Shown one piece after another: positions 12,384 to 26,757 of a DNA stretch of 64,000 nt (positions are counted from its first letter, which is position 1; every line of letters begins with the position of its first letter). The translations under genes and the position numbers were made by a program. Source of the stretch: Lytechinus variegatus (Eukaryota; Echinodermata; Echinoidea; Temnopleuroida; Toxopneustidae); contig NC_054740.1 in assembly GCF_018143015.1 (NCBI RefSeq), forward strand, positions 68,116,356-68,180,355, read 5' to 3'. Under the pieces are notes generated by a model, which had not been told where the DNA came from, ran no database searches, and saw only the letters and a list, made by a program, of their open reading frames with translations.

Positions 12384-13894
12384 GACAAGAGGCTATGTGG
12401 TACCAGGAGATCTCTGCACAAGGCATGTGATAATCATAGAATTCGGTGATCTATCGGATAATATGGTCTGTCAATCACGATCAACTGGGGAAAACAATGA
12501 AACAGTATTCAATTAGTGGTGTCTATTTCGAACTGTAAAATATGGATTCGGATTTGAATAGCATCATCAGAGAAACATTTTGTAAAGAAACACTTTAAAT
12601 TTGTTATCTTGGTGACTTATTCATTTCGCAAGTTTGATGATTTAAGCTGTAATACAACGACAAATGAAATGTCATTAGAGACAGCTTTCCCCAGAGGAAG
12701 GACTTATTTGTCAAAGTTCTTGACGGACTCAAGTCCGCCCGCCGTAATTGTGTAGACGTTTGTCCTCCACTTATTCATCATGTCTATTGGTCGCAAAAAA
12801 GTCATGAATGTCGAAGAACAAAATGAAACTCTATACATGTACCTTCTAGTAACAGATGAACTCCTAAACCCACTGGCCTGTATTTGTTGGATTCACATTA
12901 AGCAACGATATTAATCATGAGAATCTATGCTTTATCTATGAGTCGCCAGATGATGTGATACACATCTCTCAATAATTAATAAAATAACACCTTTTCAAAC
13001 TCAAATTTCTATTTAAAATCTATAGGCCTATATACAAATTTTCGTCACCCTTGACACATGTGGAGGGGATAGAGGCCAGTAAACATAAGAATCATACAGT
13101 TTAAACAAAAAAAATCTACGTTATATTACGTCATCGATCCCGTGGTGATCTTATGTTTATGTTAGCAACACGGACCACCATCAATACCTGTACATCATCA
13201 TTATGAGCAACTGATAAATTAGTATTCAAAATTAGCTGCATGAATACCCCTATCTAACTTTTCGGAAGATCTATTTCCTCGAGAAAATCATTAATAATTG
13301 ATCAGTGGAATACAATTGGTTATTGCTGTTCATCTCTCATGGGTGTTCCTTTTTGAAATGTACATTGTTATGAAGAAAAGTCTTGAAAAAGAGACTAAGT
13401 CGCCCCCCCCCCCCTCTCATTCAGCGTTCATTCACCCTGACCGTGCCAATTTATTGCATGTGTGAAAACAGGAAGAGAATATTGTGTCTATATATCAATT
13501 CAAATCAATACCTTATCAGGCACGTTTTTCACTGGAATAACTCTTAATTTACACATTGAACGAAAAGCACAAACCGAGTTATGGATCCTGCGGTAAAAAC
13601 CATTTTATCTCTAGGCCGAGAGAAAATTACAAAGGAGGCCCTAATATTGTTAATCATGTTCTTGCCTTGAATATTAATGTTGTATACTTCTACATTATGC
13701 CTTGATGCTTTTTATATTTCTGTATTATCTGTACAAAAATGAAGTTGGTTGAAAATTTATACGAGTATGAATCGGCTTACTATAGAATATTGCTGATTTT
13801 GTTGCTTGATAAGTTGTGGCTGGATATGCGAAGTGAAAACCACTCGGAGGTATGCCTTCAATCCAACAAATTTCCGTGAATGTAATGCAACATT
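12384..13894. other. Gene-free stretch
   Basis: AT-rich, with one C run (about 13402-13414). No exon recognised. Confidence 0.5.
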
Positions 13895-14095
13895 TTATTT
13901 TGCCTTCAAGTTTCCTTGAAATTGATCATATAAATAGCTTGCTAACGTCTCTGCACTATGGTAAGTGAAATGGATTAAATTTCTAAATAGGAAATCAGCT
14001 GTCCATAGAATCTTGATACCCTTTTTATTGTAGAATATCTCGTAATACTGTAGCTCAATTAGCCAGGAAAAACCGCTAGTACATTTCTTCCTCAC
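13895..14095 (-). mobile_element. Ty3/Gypsy-like RNase H fragment (fossil)
   Basis: A short minus-strand frame contains a WLIELQYYEI stretch followed by ADFLFRN, which resembles the end of the RNase H domain of Ty3/Gypsy LTR retroelements (W-L-x-L-Q-x-Y ... A-D-x-L-S-R-N). No LTRs or other parts are seen nearby. It is a small, old, broken remnant. Confidence 0.4.
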
Positions 14096-14903
14096 TTGCT
14101 AAATCCCCTTGATTTTTTATGATTTTTTAAAAAATTATTTTACTTTACTTTCCCCGAATTATTTATTTCATGAATAGCAGAATACAAGGATTAAGCAGTT
14201 AGAGATTGGTAAGTGATTTTCCTTTGTGGAAAATGATATACGCCCTCTTATGTATAGTCTCTACCGAATGATACATATCAATGGATGAAGGTATAAAAAA
14301 AGCAACAGGGCGCTTCATGAGTTAATTTGTGACGTCATGTTATCATTAAGTTATACTTCACTGCTAAAAATCAAGCAATCCATTGGTTTTTATTCCATAA
14401 TGATGTATAGGCTTAAAATTTTGCATTCGATTACATCACACAGATTATTTACTAAATGCTTATATGAAAACAAAAAAGTAAGTATTTTCAGTCAAAACAG
14501 AATGGCAATTCGTGGATTTTACTTTACAAGAAAAATTGGGTCATTGCAAGGTTTTGACGTCTTTTGCAAATTCATTAACTTTCTTGTCTTTTAATTGATC
14601 ATGGTCTATCATTAAAGAATTCTTGTCCCCCTTTTGTCTGTTTTATCTATCAAACATAAATTTATATCAGTGTAGATATTCCCCTCTCAAGGAGGGTTCA
14701 CAACATCTTAATGATAATCACAATAATTACAATAATAATAGTGATAATCATAAAATATTATTAATGATAATGATAAATAATAGATTGGACTTGTACCTAT
14801 CTATATCCGCTCTGTATAGTGTGCTTTACAAGAAATGTTAGAGAAAATGAAAGAATAATCGAACAGAAATGCCATCGTATATGAAGTAGCAAAATAGTAA
14901 GGA
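14096..14903. other. Gene-free AT-rich stretch
   Basis: Contains an (AAT)n-like patch near 14720-14775. No gene features. Confidence 0.5.
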
Positions 14904-15055
14904 GGTGCCGTGGCCGAGTGGTCTAAGGCGCCTGTCTATACATGGAAAGTCCGGAGTTCGATCCCAGCCGCGGGACCTATGCCCGTGAGCAAGGCATTTA
15001 ATCTACAATGCTCTTTATCCTGCTTTCAAATAAATGGAAATGCTATATGCATTAT
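14904..15055 (+). mobile_element. tRNA-derived SINE
   Basis: The A-box TGGCCGAGTGG (14911-14921) and B-box GAGTTCGATCC (about 14954-14964) are spaced as in a tRNA. The acceptor-stem ends GGTGCCG and CGGGACC nearly pair, but the T stem does not, so this is not a working tRNA gene. The 3' part carries GCAAGGCATTTAATCTACA, also seen in the copy at 25742-25856. Confidence 0.75.
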
Positions 15056-16153
15056 TGGTAACTAGGTGTGCACTTGTTTAAAAAAAAAATTATGATAAAT
15101 GATTTATTCATCGAATCTCGATTCCTCTGATATTTTGCAGGTTTATCTTTCTTCTTCAACTTTGAAAGATCATGACGATAGCATATGTTACGTCTGTCTT
15201 CCTCTCGCAGGGATTCACCTGCATAAACATGAATACATAAAATAGGCCAGGGGCATTTTATGAAAGCTGTCGTAAGTTACAAACGACTCTGATTTGTTTA
15301 TTTGTTAAAATAACATTTGGCGTAACCATGGCGTAACACATGAGAAAGCTATCCAAAGTTACATTGTTTTCGGTTATTCCGACTCCAGAGATACGGTTTC
15401 AGTAGTTAAGTCCCTGTTATGATTACATGCAACTCGACGCTATGTCCGATATCACCAGATTAGACCATTGGTACTGTACATCAGCTGCTATATCATGTTT
15501 ATGGTGAGCAGTCGAATCCCAGGGCATTATTAGGATTATATACCATTTGTCTTTTCGACGTCATAAATCTATAAATACCTTAGGAATCTGATCGAAAAGG
15601 CCTCCGGATAATTGTGGAAGTTATCTTTAGCATAAATATCGCTGTTATGTTCTGCTTTGTCAAGGTGTGTCGCTATATAGTAACCACTAATGTGTAAACC
15701 AATCTAGTGTCTTATTTTACATTATCGACTCTCACCGATGTATTCAAAACATTTTTTCACGACGTCCGAAGAACTGTTGACATTTTGAGTCAATCTGTAA
15801 GACGTATTTGGCTCTCCAGGCTGAAAATAATGATATTTAAATAGATATAGTGAGATTTGCCGAGCTAACCGCTGAATCATTTAGAAAAAAAAAATCTGAC
15901 AAAAATAACAAAGCTGTGGAAATCTAAAGCCTAGCACCATTTTGTGAAAAGATATATATGAACACAGTCATGAATATTATATAGGTGGGCTGAAGATGTC
16001 ATGTCCAAGGTTTCCCTTTCATATGTTATTACATGGAATTATAATGATTGCATATGGTAAAATAAAAAAAACAACTAGGGATATGATATCACCAATTTGC
16101 TCATTGCATATTCACGAAGACATGCAAAGAACTGTTTTCACCGAAATAAAGCA
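15056..16153. other. Gene-free stretch with a MITE end
   Basis: Near 15251 GGGGCATTTTATGAAAGCTG looks like one end of a MITE. No partner end is seen within 1 kb. No gene features. Confidence 0.4.
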
Positions 16154-16394
16154 ACACTGTAAAAATTGCTGTGTTAAAACTGACACCAATTGGCGTTAAT
16201 AGAGGACCACACCCTGAGGTGTTAAAATTACACCCTAGAGATTAAACATAACACCAAAGAGTGTAAATGTAACAGCAAAATGTGTTGAAATTACACCTAA
16301 AGGTGTAAAACTAACATCACCAATTTAACACTGGTGTAAAATAACTGGTGTGGTCCTCTATGTACACCGGTTAACACCACAGCTTTTGCTGTGA
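16154..16394. mobile_element. MITE, ACACTGTAAAAA family
   Basis: The diverged inverted ends (TGTAAAAATTGCTGTGTTAA on the left, CAGCAAAAGCTGTGGTGTTAA as the reverse complement of the right) each carry ATAGAGGACCACACC just inside. The core is made of short GTGTAAA and TTACACC repeats in both orientations. Confidence 0.75.
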
Positions 16395-17785
16395 ACGCTT
16401 CAAAATGTCATTTCTTCGTTATTCCTCCTCTGACATTGATGACAAATTTGCAGTATTTTGTTAGGAATATTCTTCTTTATCTGCTCAAATCATATTATTT
16501 CTATTCTTAAGTACCCCTTTAACATCAGTCACCATCAAATGTTTTTTTTTTCAAATATGTTAATAAAGTCGAAGCTATTACAGCCTCTTCTTATCCGAAG
16601 ATGACAGTTCATCTACTCTCTTAATAAGGATTACTTAAAATAAATAATGTGGTGATGAATATCTGTCCGACTAGAAATGGAACAATCAATATATTGGTTA
16701 GAATCTACCAGCATTTTCGTTGGTACTGATAATTTTTCTTTTATCCGTCGGCTGGTCACATTCACCAACAAATACTTACTTTGACAATTTTTAAAGGGTG
16801 TAGGCACAGTACTCTAGGCCTACATGAATGTCCACCAATTTACACCACTATGTACGACATAACGTCGGATGATTTATTATGCTATTAAGTTTCATAGAGT
16901 ATGTAGAGTGAACACATTGGAAGTTTTTCTTTAATTGAATTCCGTTTTGACGAGTGACCAGCTAATTAAAAAGCGACTATGTGGGCCACTTGCCACCTTC
17001 GTTCAAAGCTCATATGCGTGATCCAGGTCGCTCCTTGGCGCCTGAGGGTTGCTCAGCCGTGTCGACTTGCCAAAAGGAATAAATGTTTCAGGAGGTTTAA
17101 GTAGCAGACGTTATACATTTAGCCCATTTCAATCGAAATGTTAAGTCAGGAAACAACTTTATTCAGTAAACAGGTCGTGCACAGAATTGTACGGATTTTT
17201 TTTTATCTTCGTGTCCGTAATTAATAAATCTGCCTTGTTCTTAGTTAAATTACGGTGCATTGGTCTGCCCATATGGATCACATCTTCGTGATGGCAATGT
17301 AATTTACAGCATGCAAATGGTAATCAAATTTAGGTTATTGTATGTCAAGACTCCAATGGTTTCTAATGAAGAGGTTTCTTTCATGCAAAGGCTCCATAAT
17401 TGCTAATGGTCGGTTGTTTGAGATTTGCTCCTGCGACAATAAAATTTACTCCTACTGAAAATGCGTATTAACAAACACCCGAGCTTCAAACCTTATTTTA
17501 ACCTGAATGCCACTACTTACATTATTTTTAACACAGAACTCTATTATCTAACCCAAACCCTCCCATTATATCTTCAGGGAAATTAGCGTAGGCGCATTTG
17601 TCGTGAAAGCAAATGTCGCGTTACCTAAATATGTTAACTTAGTCGATATCGAAGTATATAAGTTCAAAACCGTTTCAGGTTTTAAGGGCTGCTTTTCTTT
17701 CTCATATATTTCGCATAGGCCTTTTCCCTCAAAAATAAAATTATAATGACGATAGCAGTAATGAAATTACAAATGATGATCATGA
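16395..17785. other. Gene-free stretch
   Basis: No exons or named repeats recognised. Confidence 0.5.
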
Positions 17786-17822
17786 ATAGTGATGATGATG
17801 GTGATGACGATGATGATGATGG

Positions 17823-17853
<31 letters not shown>

Positions 17854-17858
17854 GGTGG

Positions 17859-17889
<31 letters not shown>

Positions 17890-17955
17890 GGTGATGATGG
17901 TGATGATGGTGATGGTGATGATGGTGATGATGATGGTGATGATGCTGATGATAGG
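17786..17955. repeat. (GATGATGGT)n-type minisatellite
   Basis: Roughly 170 bp of GATGAT/GGTGAT repeats. All frames over it (Asp-rich, Met-rich, Ser/Pro-rich, Ile-rich) are low-complexity artefacts. Confidence 0.95.
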
Positions 17956-18817
17956 CCTAATAATAAAAATGATACCAATAGAGTGCCGATGTGATGATGT
18001 TACGACAATATTGTGATTTCTTTTAAACATTTAGTAGGGTTTCTTATATCATATCTCGGAGGGGTAAGATGAAGAATCCAAACATGCCAAATGTGATTGT
18101 TTTTCTTGGATATTTAAAATTACAATTTTCATTCGACAGCAATAATATGAAGATTAGTATTTTTTCTTCAAAGAGGGAGACCCTATCCCCTGCAATGCAG
18201 TCCATTTTATTGTATAAAATACAATTGCACAACCATTGATTAACAAGAGGTTTATTTTCAAATTGTTTACTCTCATTCTTTTTAAGTTATTATTTAACCA
18301 TCGACATATCTGATGTTTATTACTAAGATGTTTGTACCGCATTTATGTGACTCAATGAGTGAGGGAGGATTTTTTTTTCCAGATGGATTAGATGGAAATC
18401 TTTGATTCGTCCTCATTATGAAACCTTGCAAAGATAAGAGGAAGAAATTTTGATGTCCTGCTTTTTACTTCATAGTGAATCTGCCTGATAATGAATTTGC
18501 ACTTTATACATCAAGAGAGGCTGAATATCAAAATCTGTCTATACAGTTGATTGATAATCATGTTATTGAGATTAAGCTTCTTGACATAACTGGTTCATTT
18601 CATTAGTGCAACATACAAATCTTAAGGATGATTTCGTAAGTTGTCATTTGAGAGTCAAAAGAGCTCTTTTATTTAAACGGTTGTAATGTTATTGCTCTTA
18701 CGGCGCCAATCACGATAGTTGGCAAATGGGTCCAAGCTTCTATTTAGTCAGACATGCTTTTTGGCAACGCCGGTCATTTGAAATTTGTTAGATATTGAAA
18801 AGAAATTAAAACAGCAA

Positions 18818-18939
18818 GGGTCCGTTGCAGAAAAAACGTTTTTAAACGCAACTCCAAGACTAAAATGCAACATCATTTTCAACCAATGAAATTCGCGTAT
18901 TAAAGACTTGCGATTGATATTTGCCGCTCTTTCTGCAAT
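18818..18939. mobile_element. MITE, GGGYCCGTTGCAGAAA family, degraded copy
   Basis: It begins GGGTCCGTTGCAGAAA, contains TTTCAACCAATG and GACTTGCGATTGAT as in the intact copy at 61731-61878, and ends with a worn CTCTTTCTGCAA. Confidence 0.75.
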
Positions 18940-21597
18940 ATGCTATACTTCAAATCATGCTCAGCAGGTACATAGTCTCATTTACAGGGTGGTTCGATTG
19001 ATGTTGGTAGAAAATACACACACGCACACACACCCACACACACACGGTAATGAGTGTTTTCAGTTCATCCAAATTGCTTGAATAATCAAAATAGTGTTCT
19101 GTAAAAAGGGGCCAGCCGGCCGGTCTGACTAACGTTGGAATAGCGTGTGGGGACACACACACCCAGCCACCCATACCTTCATATATCCCGCACACGCACA
19201 CACACACAGCAGAAAGAAAGAAGGAAAACCACGGATAAAAGGAGGAACCAGTTGATGACAAAGAACGGGAGCGAACAACGAGAAAACGTACATCCCTATT
19301 GTATCCTTGCATCCCTCTTGAAATTGGTCTTTGATGCATATCTTCTTTTCACGTTGAGCTGAGGACTAGGCATTATTCCTCCTGGGAGCTGGTTGCACCA
19401 TCCATTAGCGGGATCATTTATCCTTCAGAGAAGCTGCAGGGAAGGAGGAGGGTGGAGGGAAGGGGGCGACAAGTGAACATGAAGACACAATATAAATAGA
19501 ACAATAGAGTCACATTCTGCTGAAGCATCTGCTTCAGTATGGATTTGGCGTAGGTGGAGGTTGTCTTTGGGGATGATGTCTACGAATGAATTTACCAAGA
19601 AAAGTCAATATTATTAGCAGTAAGTTACGGTTAACAAATTATTATTTTTTTCTTGCCGAGTGATTTCACAATAAAAAAAAATGAAAGGAAAATAATTATA
19701 AATATGAAAAAAAAGTTTTTGTAGTAAGAGGCTGGTGAAGTAGAGAAGGAGGCCATGGCAGATCCGACAGCAGGAGCAGTGGCAGCATGCAACAACAGAA
19801 GAAGAATTTGAGAATGTAAAAAAGAATAAGAAGAAGAAAAGATAATATAGAAGAAAAAACAACGGTTAATATGGTACAATGTGATCAATATGGTTTGACA
19901 AGAAAAAACCCACAAAAAACAATCAAGATATTGATTGATAATAAGAAAAAAAAGATAAATTGTATGGGCGAATGTTACGTTTTGCAAGTTTGAAAAATAG
20001 TTGGAAATATTCTAATTCTGTCTTTATCATGAAGTTTTTGTCATTGAATGGTGGTCTGATGTTAATATGTTAAAGAAAATAGTGTCAGAGCTATATTGTA
20101 AGGTACACATGAATCAATTCGAAGAGCGCCACCTCTTCCTCAACTATCACCGAACAGTAACAACATCAACAACTGTAAAACAGCAGGTACACATAACACA
20201 TTGTCAGCTATGACGCAGACGTGGATCTGTACAAATAGTACCCGGGCCTTTTCTTTGATGGAAATTGTATTTTTCAATACATTTACCGTGTTCTTGAACC
20301 TGTCCCCGCTGCAGTAGCGAAAGTTTCCTAATCAATTCATATCCCCTTTGATTATTTCATGTATCATGATGATCTTCCATTAAACCCATCTCCCCTGAGG
20401 GTTTATTCGGCGGTTCAGCGGTTGAAAACGGTCTTTCTTGACAACCGTGTATTGACATAACATGTTCACACGAGGATGCTGGATAAAGAGGATCTGGGGA
20501 CGGGGAGTCTTCACCTTGTGTTGGATCCTGATGTGGATATTATGAAAGGATATAAACTCAATTCTGCAATTACATCTAGTATACTGTTGCATTGTGGGTA
20601 TTTTTCGACACCAATCATAGTGTGTTCGTTGTATCTTTTTCATGTACTGTATATACGGTGTTTTAGGAGAGTGTAGGTCTCAGATTAACTACAGATGTAT
20701 TTCGAATGAAAAATGAGGTGATTACTTTACAAATAGTGGTTTACCAAACAAACGCTTAAAAATATCAGTAAAAATTCAGTGATCACACACCACCTTCGTA
20801 GGATCTTTAACAGAGACAACTATCAATTCTTCATTCTATCATGAATTTGTTTTGTTTCTTTAAAATGCCATGTGTTAAAAACAACAACAACCCAAAACCT
20901 TGATTGTTAACACGCGATAAAAAGTAAGACATTACCTGGACTTAAATTGAAGGGTATATCCGAAAACAGATACCCGATAAGTCTGCTTTATCGATCCGTC
21001 GGCATGGTAATTACGAGTAATTGAATCAGGCTATGACATCGATGTGCTCCATTTATTCCGAGAAAAAATTAATGTTCCAGGCATCTGGTAAAATGTAGTC
21101 AAGGGCGACGTAACGCCTTCGCCACTTATCCACATAAATGTGATAAAAATAACGAGAAAAACACGTTCTGAACTATGATGATGGAATAAGTTATCACAAA
21201 CTTCATGTTTAAATCATCAACACCTCACATAAAGACGACATGGAAAATAGCAATCTTAAAACACACATACTTTCAAGAGATGAAAAGTATTACAGGGAGG
21301 GGATATCACTGAAAAATTAAAAGAATGTAACACACAACAATGAAGAAGGCGAAAGACATAAGCTACACAAATATAAACCAAACAGAATAAGAGAATCCTG
21401 GGAATATAATAATGACAGGTTGAATGGAAATAGATTTCGACAGCATAAATGTTGTTGATTAATCAAATGCTAGTTTATTTCACCTCAATTTTTGTCAAGA
21501 CAACTACAGAGTAAAATACGATATATCATAACAAATTGAAAAGGTAAAATACCGACACGTGGCGGTTCGATAGTTAACAAATATTCAATGTTGATGA
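18940..21597. other. Gene-free stretch with microsatellites
   Basis: Contains (CA)n runs at 19018-19046 and 19153-19210 and an A-rich minus-strand-pyrimidine patch at 19640-19960. Near 19380, GAGCTGGTTGCACCATCC resembles a MITE end. No gene recognised. Confidence 0.5.
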
Positions 21598-21716
21598 GTG
21601 CGATCATTCCGAATATTACACGAGTGTAAAAGTTGAAACAGTCTATTCAACGACGCGAAGAGGAGTTGAATAGACCGTTTCAACTTGCACCGAATGTAAT
21701 ATTCGGATGGTCGCAC
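21598..21716. mobile_element. 119-bp near-palindromic MITE
   Basis: The left half GTGCGATCATTCCGAATATT and the right half mirror each other almost throughout (AGTTGAAACAGTCTATTCAA against TTGAATAGACCGTTTCAACT). The spacer is only about 12 bp (around ACGCGAAGAGG). Confidence 0.75.
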
Positions 21717-24700
21717 GATAAGTTTTAAAGTCTTACAGTTTTAACTCGAAGAAACAATAACAAGGATCTATTTTTAAATCATTAAGAGAGTAATCAATAT
21801 CGGGGAAACTATCGAGATGTTCGAGTGGATGGAGGGGGTGTGGGTAATCTGACTAAATCGATAGAAGTTCCACTTATAAATAAAAAAAAAATAGTGGATG
21901 ACCATGAAGTGATTACTGCGTTTTCCTCTCCAATGTCCACTTCCTTCTTGTTTTTCTCTGACTTTTGGTCATAACCTGTCATCCAGTTAAGATTGAAGTC
22001 CTCCCATCATCCCTAAAAAGGTGCAATCTAAACCAAAACTGCCCATTGACTAATAATAACCCACTTCAAATAAAAGTGACGTCAGCACAAAAGTAGGACG
22101 CAGCGTAGGAAATCGGTCGAAGTCAGGAGTTGTAAACCATTCCGGAGGTTGTCATGTCTTTTTATTTGGATTTTTAGTGAAACTAACACACGTTAGACGT
22201 CGTTTAATGCTTCCTTGTTTGATGAGTTCCATCCCATCCCCGCTTTCTTCCATGAACTTATTTAGAACTTGCCCTTCAGCTTCACTAAAACAGGACCATC
22301 AGTTATGTAGTTCGCTTTCTTTGTTTATAGGAATTTTATGGATCTCCGGTGGCGAGAAGTCACCGCTTGTTGAATTGATCCTATTCAGGAATAAACATAG
22401 GGTTATTCTATTTGCATGTTTTAATCGCCAACCACCCCTATCTTTTAACCTAACTTTTGATTTAAAAACAGAAGTAGGCCTAATTGACATAACTAGAGGC
22501 GTTAGAATACTTCCGTGAGTGGAGATGTATGAGTAGGGGCGCGGTCAAATAGGGAGATATCTATCTTTGCAGGTAAGTTTAATCAGCACATTGCAGGACA
22601 CGCTGCATTGGTTACCACGTAGAACAGCAAAGGTTACCGCGTAGAATACACATACATGACAACAACACACATTCCATCCAAACACCAAGGTTATAGTAGT
22701 TAATATTTAAGATATAAATGTAGAAAACAGATAAGAAAAAAGAAAATAGGTGACCCCAAAGAGTTTAGAAAGAAGGAACATGTGACTTTCCAAACGACAT
22801 GAGAAAGTGATAAAGGATGAGAGTTCCAAGTTTCTAAAAGATTTTTTATCTACCCCAAAAGATAGATACGCAACGTGACTAAGGTTTGAATTAATCAACT
22901 TTTACTCCCCGAATTGGCAACAATTATTTTTATTAGGAAAAAATGTTATACGTTAAAGAAAAAAAATCAAATATGAATATAGAAGGATTACAAAAATGTG
23001 AGACATCATTAAATAGTCACCAATTTGATTTTTTTTTTGATCACGTCAATTTAAAAATAAATTCCAGTTGTGGTAACGATCTCAAAATGACTTTTTGCAG
23101 AATCCAATATAATGACCACACAAGTGTCTGTTTATATGAATAAAAAAATATGTGCCGAAGGATTCTGGAAGAAATTGTGTAATTGCTAAGAAATAAGCAA
23201 AATAAGCGCGGATTCGGGCACTTCCGTCGGGTCTTTATTCCAGCAATATAATATACACTGTCCCACGTGTGCCTATCTGTGTTGGCGATCTTCAGTGTGA
23301 TTGTTTTTCAGCTTAGATTTTAAGTGCAGTTTATGTAACTGTACAAGATAACTGTTTATGTAACTGTACAAGATTTAGATCGACGATGATATAGTAATAC
23401 TTAACCTTTACAGACTTTCTCATGAAATCAATGTTAACTGTAACTACTGTAATTTAGCTTTAAAGGCGTTCATTGATCAAGCTAAGATGAAAAAGCCTTT
23501 ATCCGGCAACGTCAAAAACATTCTCCACTAGAAACTGTATTTTATGTAAGTATATTTTATACCATTCTAATCATAAAGAAACAAAGCAAAAAGTATCTCC
23601 TAAAGGAGTTTATCTACCTATTTAAGTAAGCTAAGAAATACCTTCATTTATATCTGGACAAAAAGTTATTGGTAATGGAAACAAAGAATTTTATTAAAGA
23701 TCTGCGCATTTATACTATAAGTGATAAAAAAAATAAAGTTAAATATTGCCCTCGACTTTTTTTCGAGGGGCAAGGTCTAATCGAGAACACGTACTTCAAC
23801 GTCCATTTCTAAGCTAATGGTAACGGAAACAAATATTTTATCAAAGAACTGCACATTCATATTATAAATCAAACTCGGTGAAATTTTGAGTTGCCATATT
23901 CCAGTTGTCCGTAAAGTTTTACGTTTTGCTACGAAAAACTTTATGAAACATGCACCGTGCTGACGAAGTGTTGAAGTTGCCAGGAGCGACATTTGTGATG
24001 CAGGAGGTACTTACAGTCACAAAATATCAATTTTGAAAAAAAGAGACACGGGTTTCGTCAACTGGAAGCTTTCCTTGAATCAATCTAAAGAGACACCGAG
24101 TTTGAAGAAACTCTAGGATGAATGAAAGAACAGACGGCGACGACTTTTTGTGTTTTGTAAATTATCGTGATTTCTTTGGGGGGAAAACGGAAAAGAGATA
24201 TGGGCAACTTGACGCCACACTGATAGGTCGGGAAGGCTTCTCGATTTCTTTTGGCTATTGTTTTCTCCTCGGCAAATTTCTTTTTGTTTCTAAAGATCCC
24301 ACAATTTCATGATACAGATAGCACTTTCTCGCTGAAGGATGAATTCTTGAGTAATTTGAGTAACCTGTCATTTCTTATGATTTCGTCCAATACAATCTGA
24401 AATCCAATCATACACGAGCATGACAGATGAAATAATGTAAAGTCTAGAATTTTATAATTATCACCAAAGATAACAATTCAATTTTGTTAAAATGACTTTC
24501 CCAGGCCACAGAAAGGAATATATGTTACTTTGTATAATCATGTATATGCATACAAATGGCATAAAAATGTTCTAGTCATATATAGACTTTAACATTTCAT
24601 AACTCTTTCTTACTTTATAATAATCCACCATTATCTTGGAGGTTTGTTTCTCTTCTCTTTTCATTCAAATTAACTTTTGGGTAGACTTGCTCTTTCAGAT

Positions 24701-25741
24701 TTGAGGAGACATTGTCAATTGCGAATAAAACAATAACTCAAAGATTGAGCCAAGTTTAAGACAAATTGTGTGGTCATAAGGTGACAAGGAGTTTACATCA
24801 ATTTTACAGCAATTTACATTTATCTTCATTCATATAAAAAGGGTTTGCATTCTGTCATAAATTCAATAATGCATGAATAGAGTCGACTAAGGGCAGTTTT
24901 CGCTACTTAGTTGAATATAGCCGGTATACTATGGTATTGAATTCCTTGAAGAATCATAACTTCCGCAATCTTATCAGATAAATTGAAAAAAGGGTCAGCC
25001 CTTACACAGAGCCCTGTGGTACGGGCATGGGTTAGAGGTAAAGGAACTGATTTAAAACCGTTTAATCACACGGTCTGTGAACGGGAAGAAAGATGGAATT
25101 CAAACAACTTGACTGCTTTACCACAAAAACTTATATTGAACATGGTCATATCATTTTATTGTTCATTAATTACAGGAGTCTGTACTCTTAGTCGTACAAT
25201 TTACGTTGTTATTGTGTTTAAATCATTTTCCGAGAGTGTAGACAATCGAAGATATTCTGAAAAGTAATGAGTGGGTTGTGTTCGCGCGCGCGCGTGTGGG
25301 TGTGTATGCGTGTGTGCGAATGGGGATAAATTGCTGTAAAAAATGTTCTATACAACAAAGTTTTACCAAACCATTTTTACTACATCCTTTGGTCCAATTA
25401 ACACACTGTTCAATTATTCGAGTACATGCAGTTGACATGGTCGACGTATTTTGTTTTTATACTATTATCCTAAATAAGGCAATAAGGGGGGGGGGGGGGC
25501 GGGGACCAAATCACACGATAACCCAGAGAAATGTGTTGGGGGATGGATGGCACGTGACAAATTAAATCTCATCTTTCGTTCGATTCGTTAAATATCCCCT
25601 ACCTCGGAGAATATTACTGCATCTTTCCCATTCTTAGCCATCCAAATTAAACTTGATATTGAGAACTTTTTTTTCTTTAATTCTTTAATGAAAACGTTGG
25701 TAACCCCAAGTTCTGATATTTTCTTGCATGATAAAAAGATT
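21717..25741. other. Gene-free stretch
   Basis: Contains small direct repeats, GTTTATGTAACTGTACAAGAT twice at 23329 and 23354, and GGTTACC-n-CGTAGAA twice near 22610-22645. A GC/GT run lies near 25282-25315 and a G run near 25487-25500. No gene recognised. Confidence 0.5.
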
Positions 25742-25856
25742 ATTGAAGATAAATGCCTTGCCTAAGGGCTAAAGTGCCGTGCCCAGGGATCGAACTCGGA
25801 CTTCAATGTTTCAAATCAGGCGCCTTACATCACTCTTGGCCACAGTGATTACCGAT
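25742..25856 (-). mobile_element. tRNA-derived SINE, second copy
   Basis: On the minus strand it has TGGCCAAGAG (diverged A-box), GTAAGGCGCCTG, the B-box GAGTTCGATCCC and GCAAGGCATTTA, the same order as 14904-15055. It is more diverged, with an altered A-box. Confidence 0.7.
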
Positions 25857-26757
25857 TCTGTTCACGAAGAAGTGGTTTGAGCATCGATATAGAGGAATAA
25901 TTGCATGGGAATAAGAATTCTTACTCACTCTGTCCTTAAGATATACAGCTTAAGCCATTTCCATCATGACGTGAGGAAGAGGGTTTACGATACATTACCG
26001 AAGTAATAATCGTTAAGGATATCCCTAGTGATACATCGGTACGCTTCGACCAGTTTCTTTTTAATTGTCTGGATGAACCAACTGTTTGTGATCCGAGATG
26101 GTCTCAGAACACTCTGGTAAAGAGTCACAGTCAAAAGAAATATCATTATTTGTTAATCGTTATTTGTTCGTTAGTTTAGAAACAGTTTGAATCTATATAT
26201 TTTCTTAATTGTAATCCGGTGAATCTAGATGGTTCTGTCATTAAAAATTGCAGTATGTGTTATCACTCCATCCACACCGGCGTGTGAGTTCTAAATTGTT
26301 GACCGTCTTGTCTTATACTTAAAAAACCGCGGTACTTGATTTCAAAATGATTTCAAATATAATTTTCACAATGCTGAGACCCTCACGAACTGGAGTAAGG
26401 TTCAAGCGCTTAATCTCGTGCACTTTCCTGATACCATGAATACAAAGAGACAAAGTTATACAGGAGGTATGGTTCAGGTGATATTAATTTAGAATGCATT
26501 GCCCCTATCGTTTCTAGTGTTAAATTGATTCCCCTCGTATCTATTTTGCTGGAATTAGATATTTCTCTCAACCATTGGTTATTGATGTTACACCTATCCC
26601 ATGCCGCCCATTCAGAACATTGTCGGTGAGGGGCTATTACTATTAGATCGCGATGCGAACAACGAAAAATGCTCTAGTTTTTCATTTTTGTGACCACCGC
26701 GTGGCAACTACCTGAATTTTCGCTTGATGGTGGGAAAATATGATAGGAATGTACACA
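25857..26757. other. Gene-free stretch left of the candidate transposon
   Basis: No exons, repeats or RNA genes recognised. Confidence 0.5.

Noticed and set aside
14904-14978. Functional tRNA gene
   Set aside because: A- and B-boxes are present but the T stem does not pair, and the 3' extension matches another SINE copy.
17682-18030. Overlapping Asp-, Met-, Ser- and Ile-rich frames on both strands
   Set aside because: All come from the GATGATGGT minisatellite. Open frames in many phases are expected there.
19147-19362. Thr/His-rich frame
   Set aside because: It overlaps CA microsatellites and has no recognisable motif or splice context.
22177-22518. 113-residue plus-strand frame
   Set aside because: No family motif, no upstream support and no splice-linked neighbours. 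It is consistent with chance.
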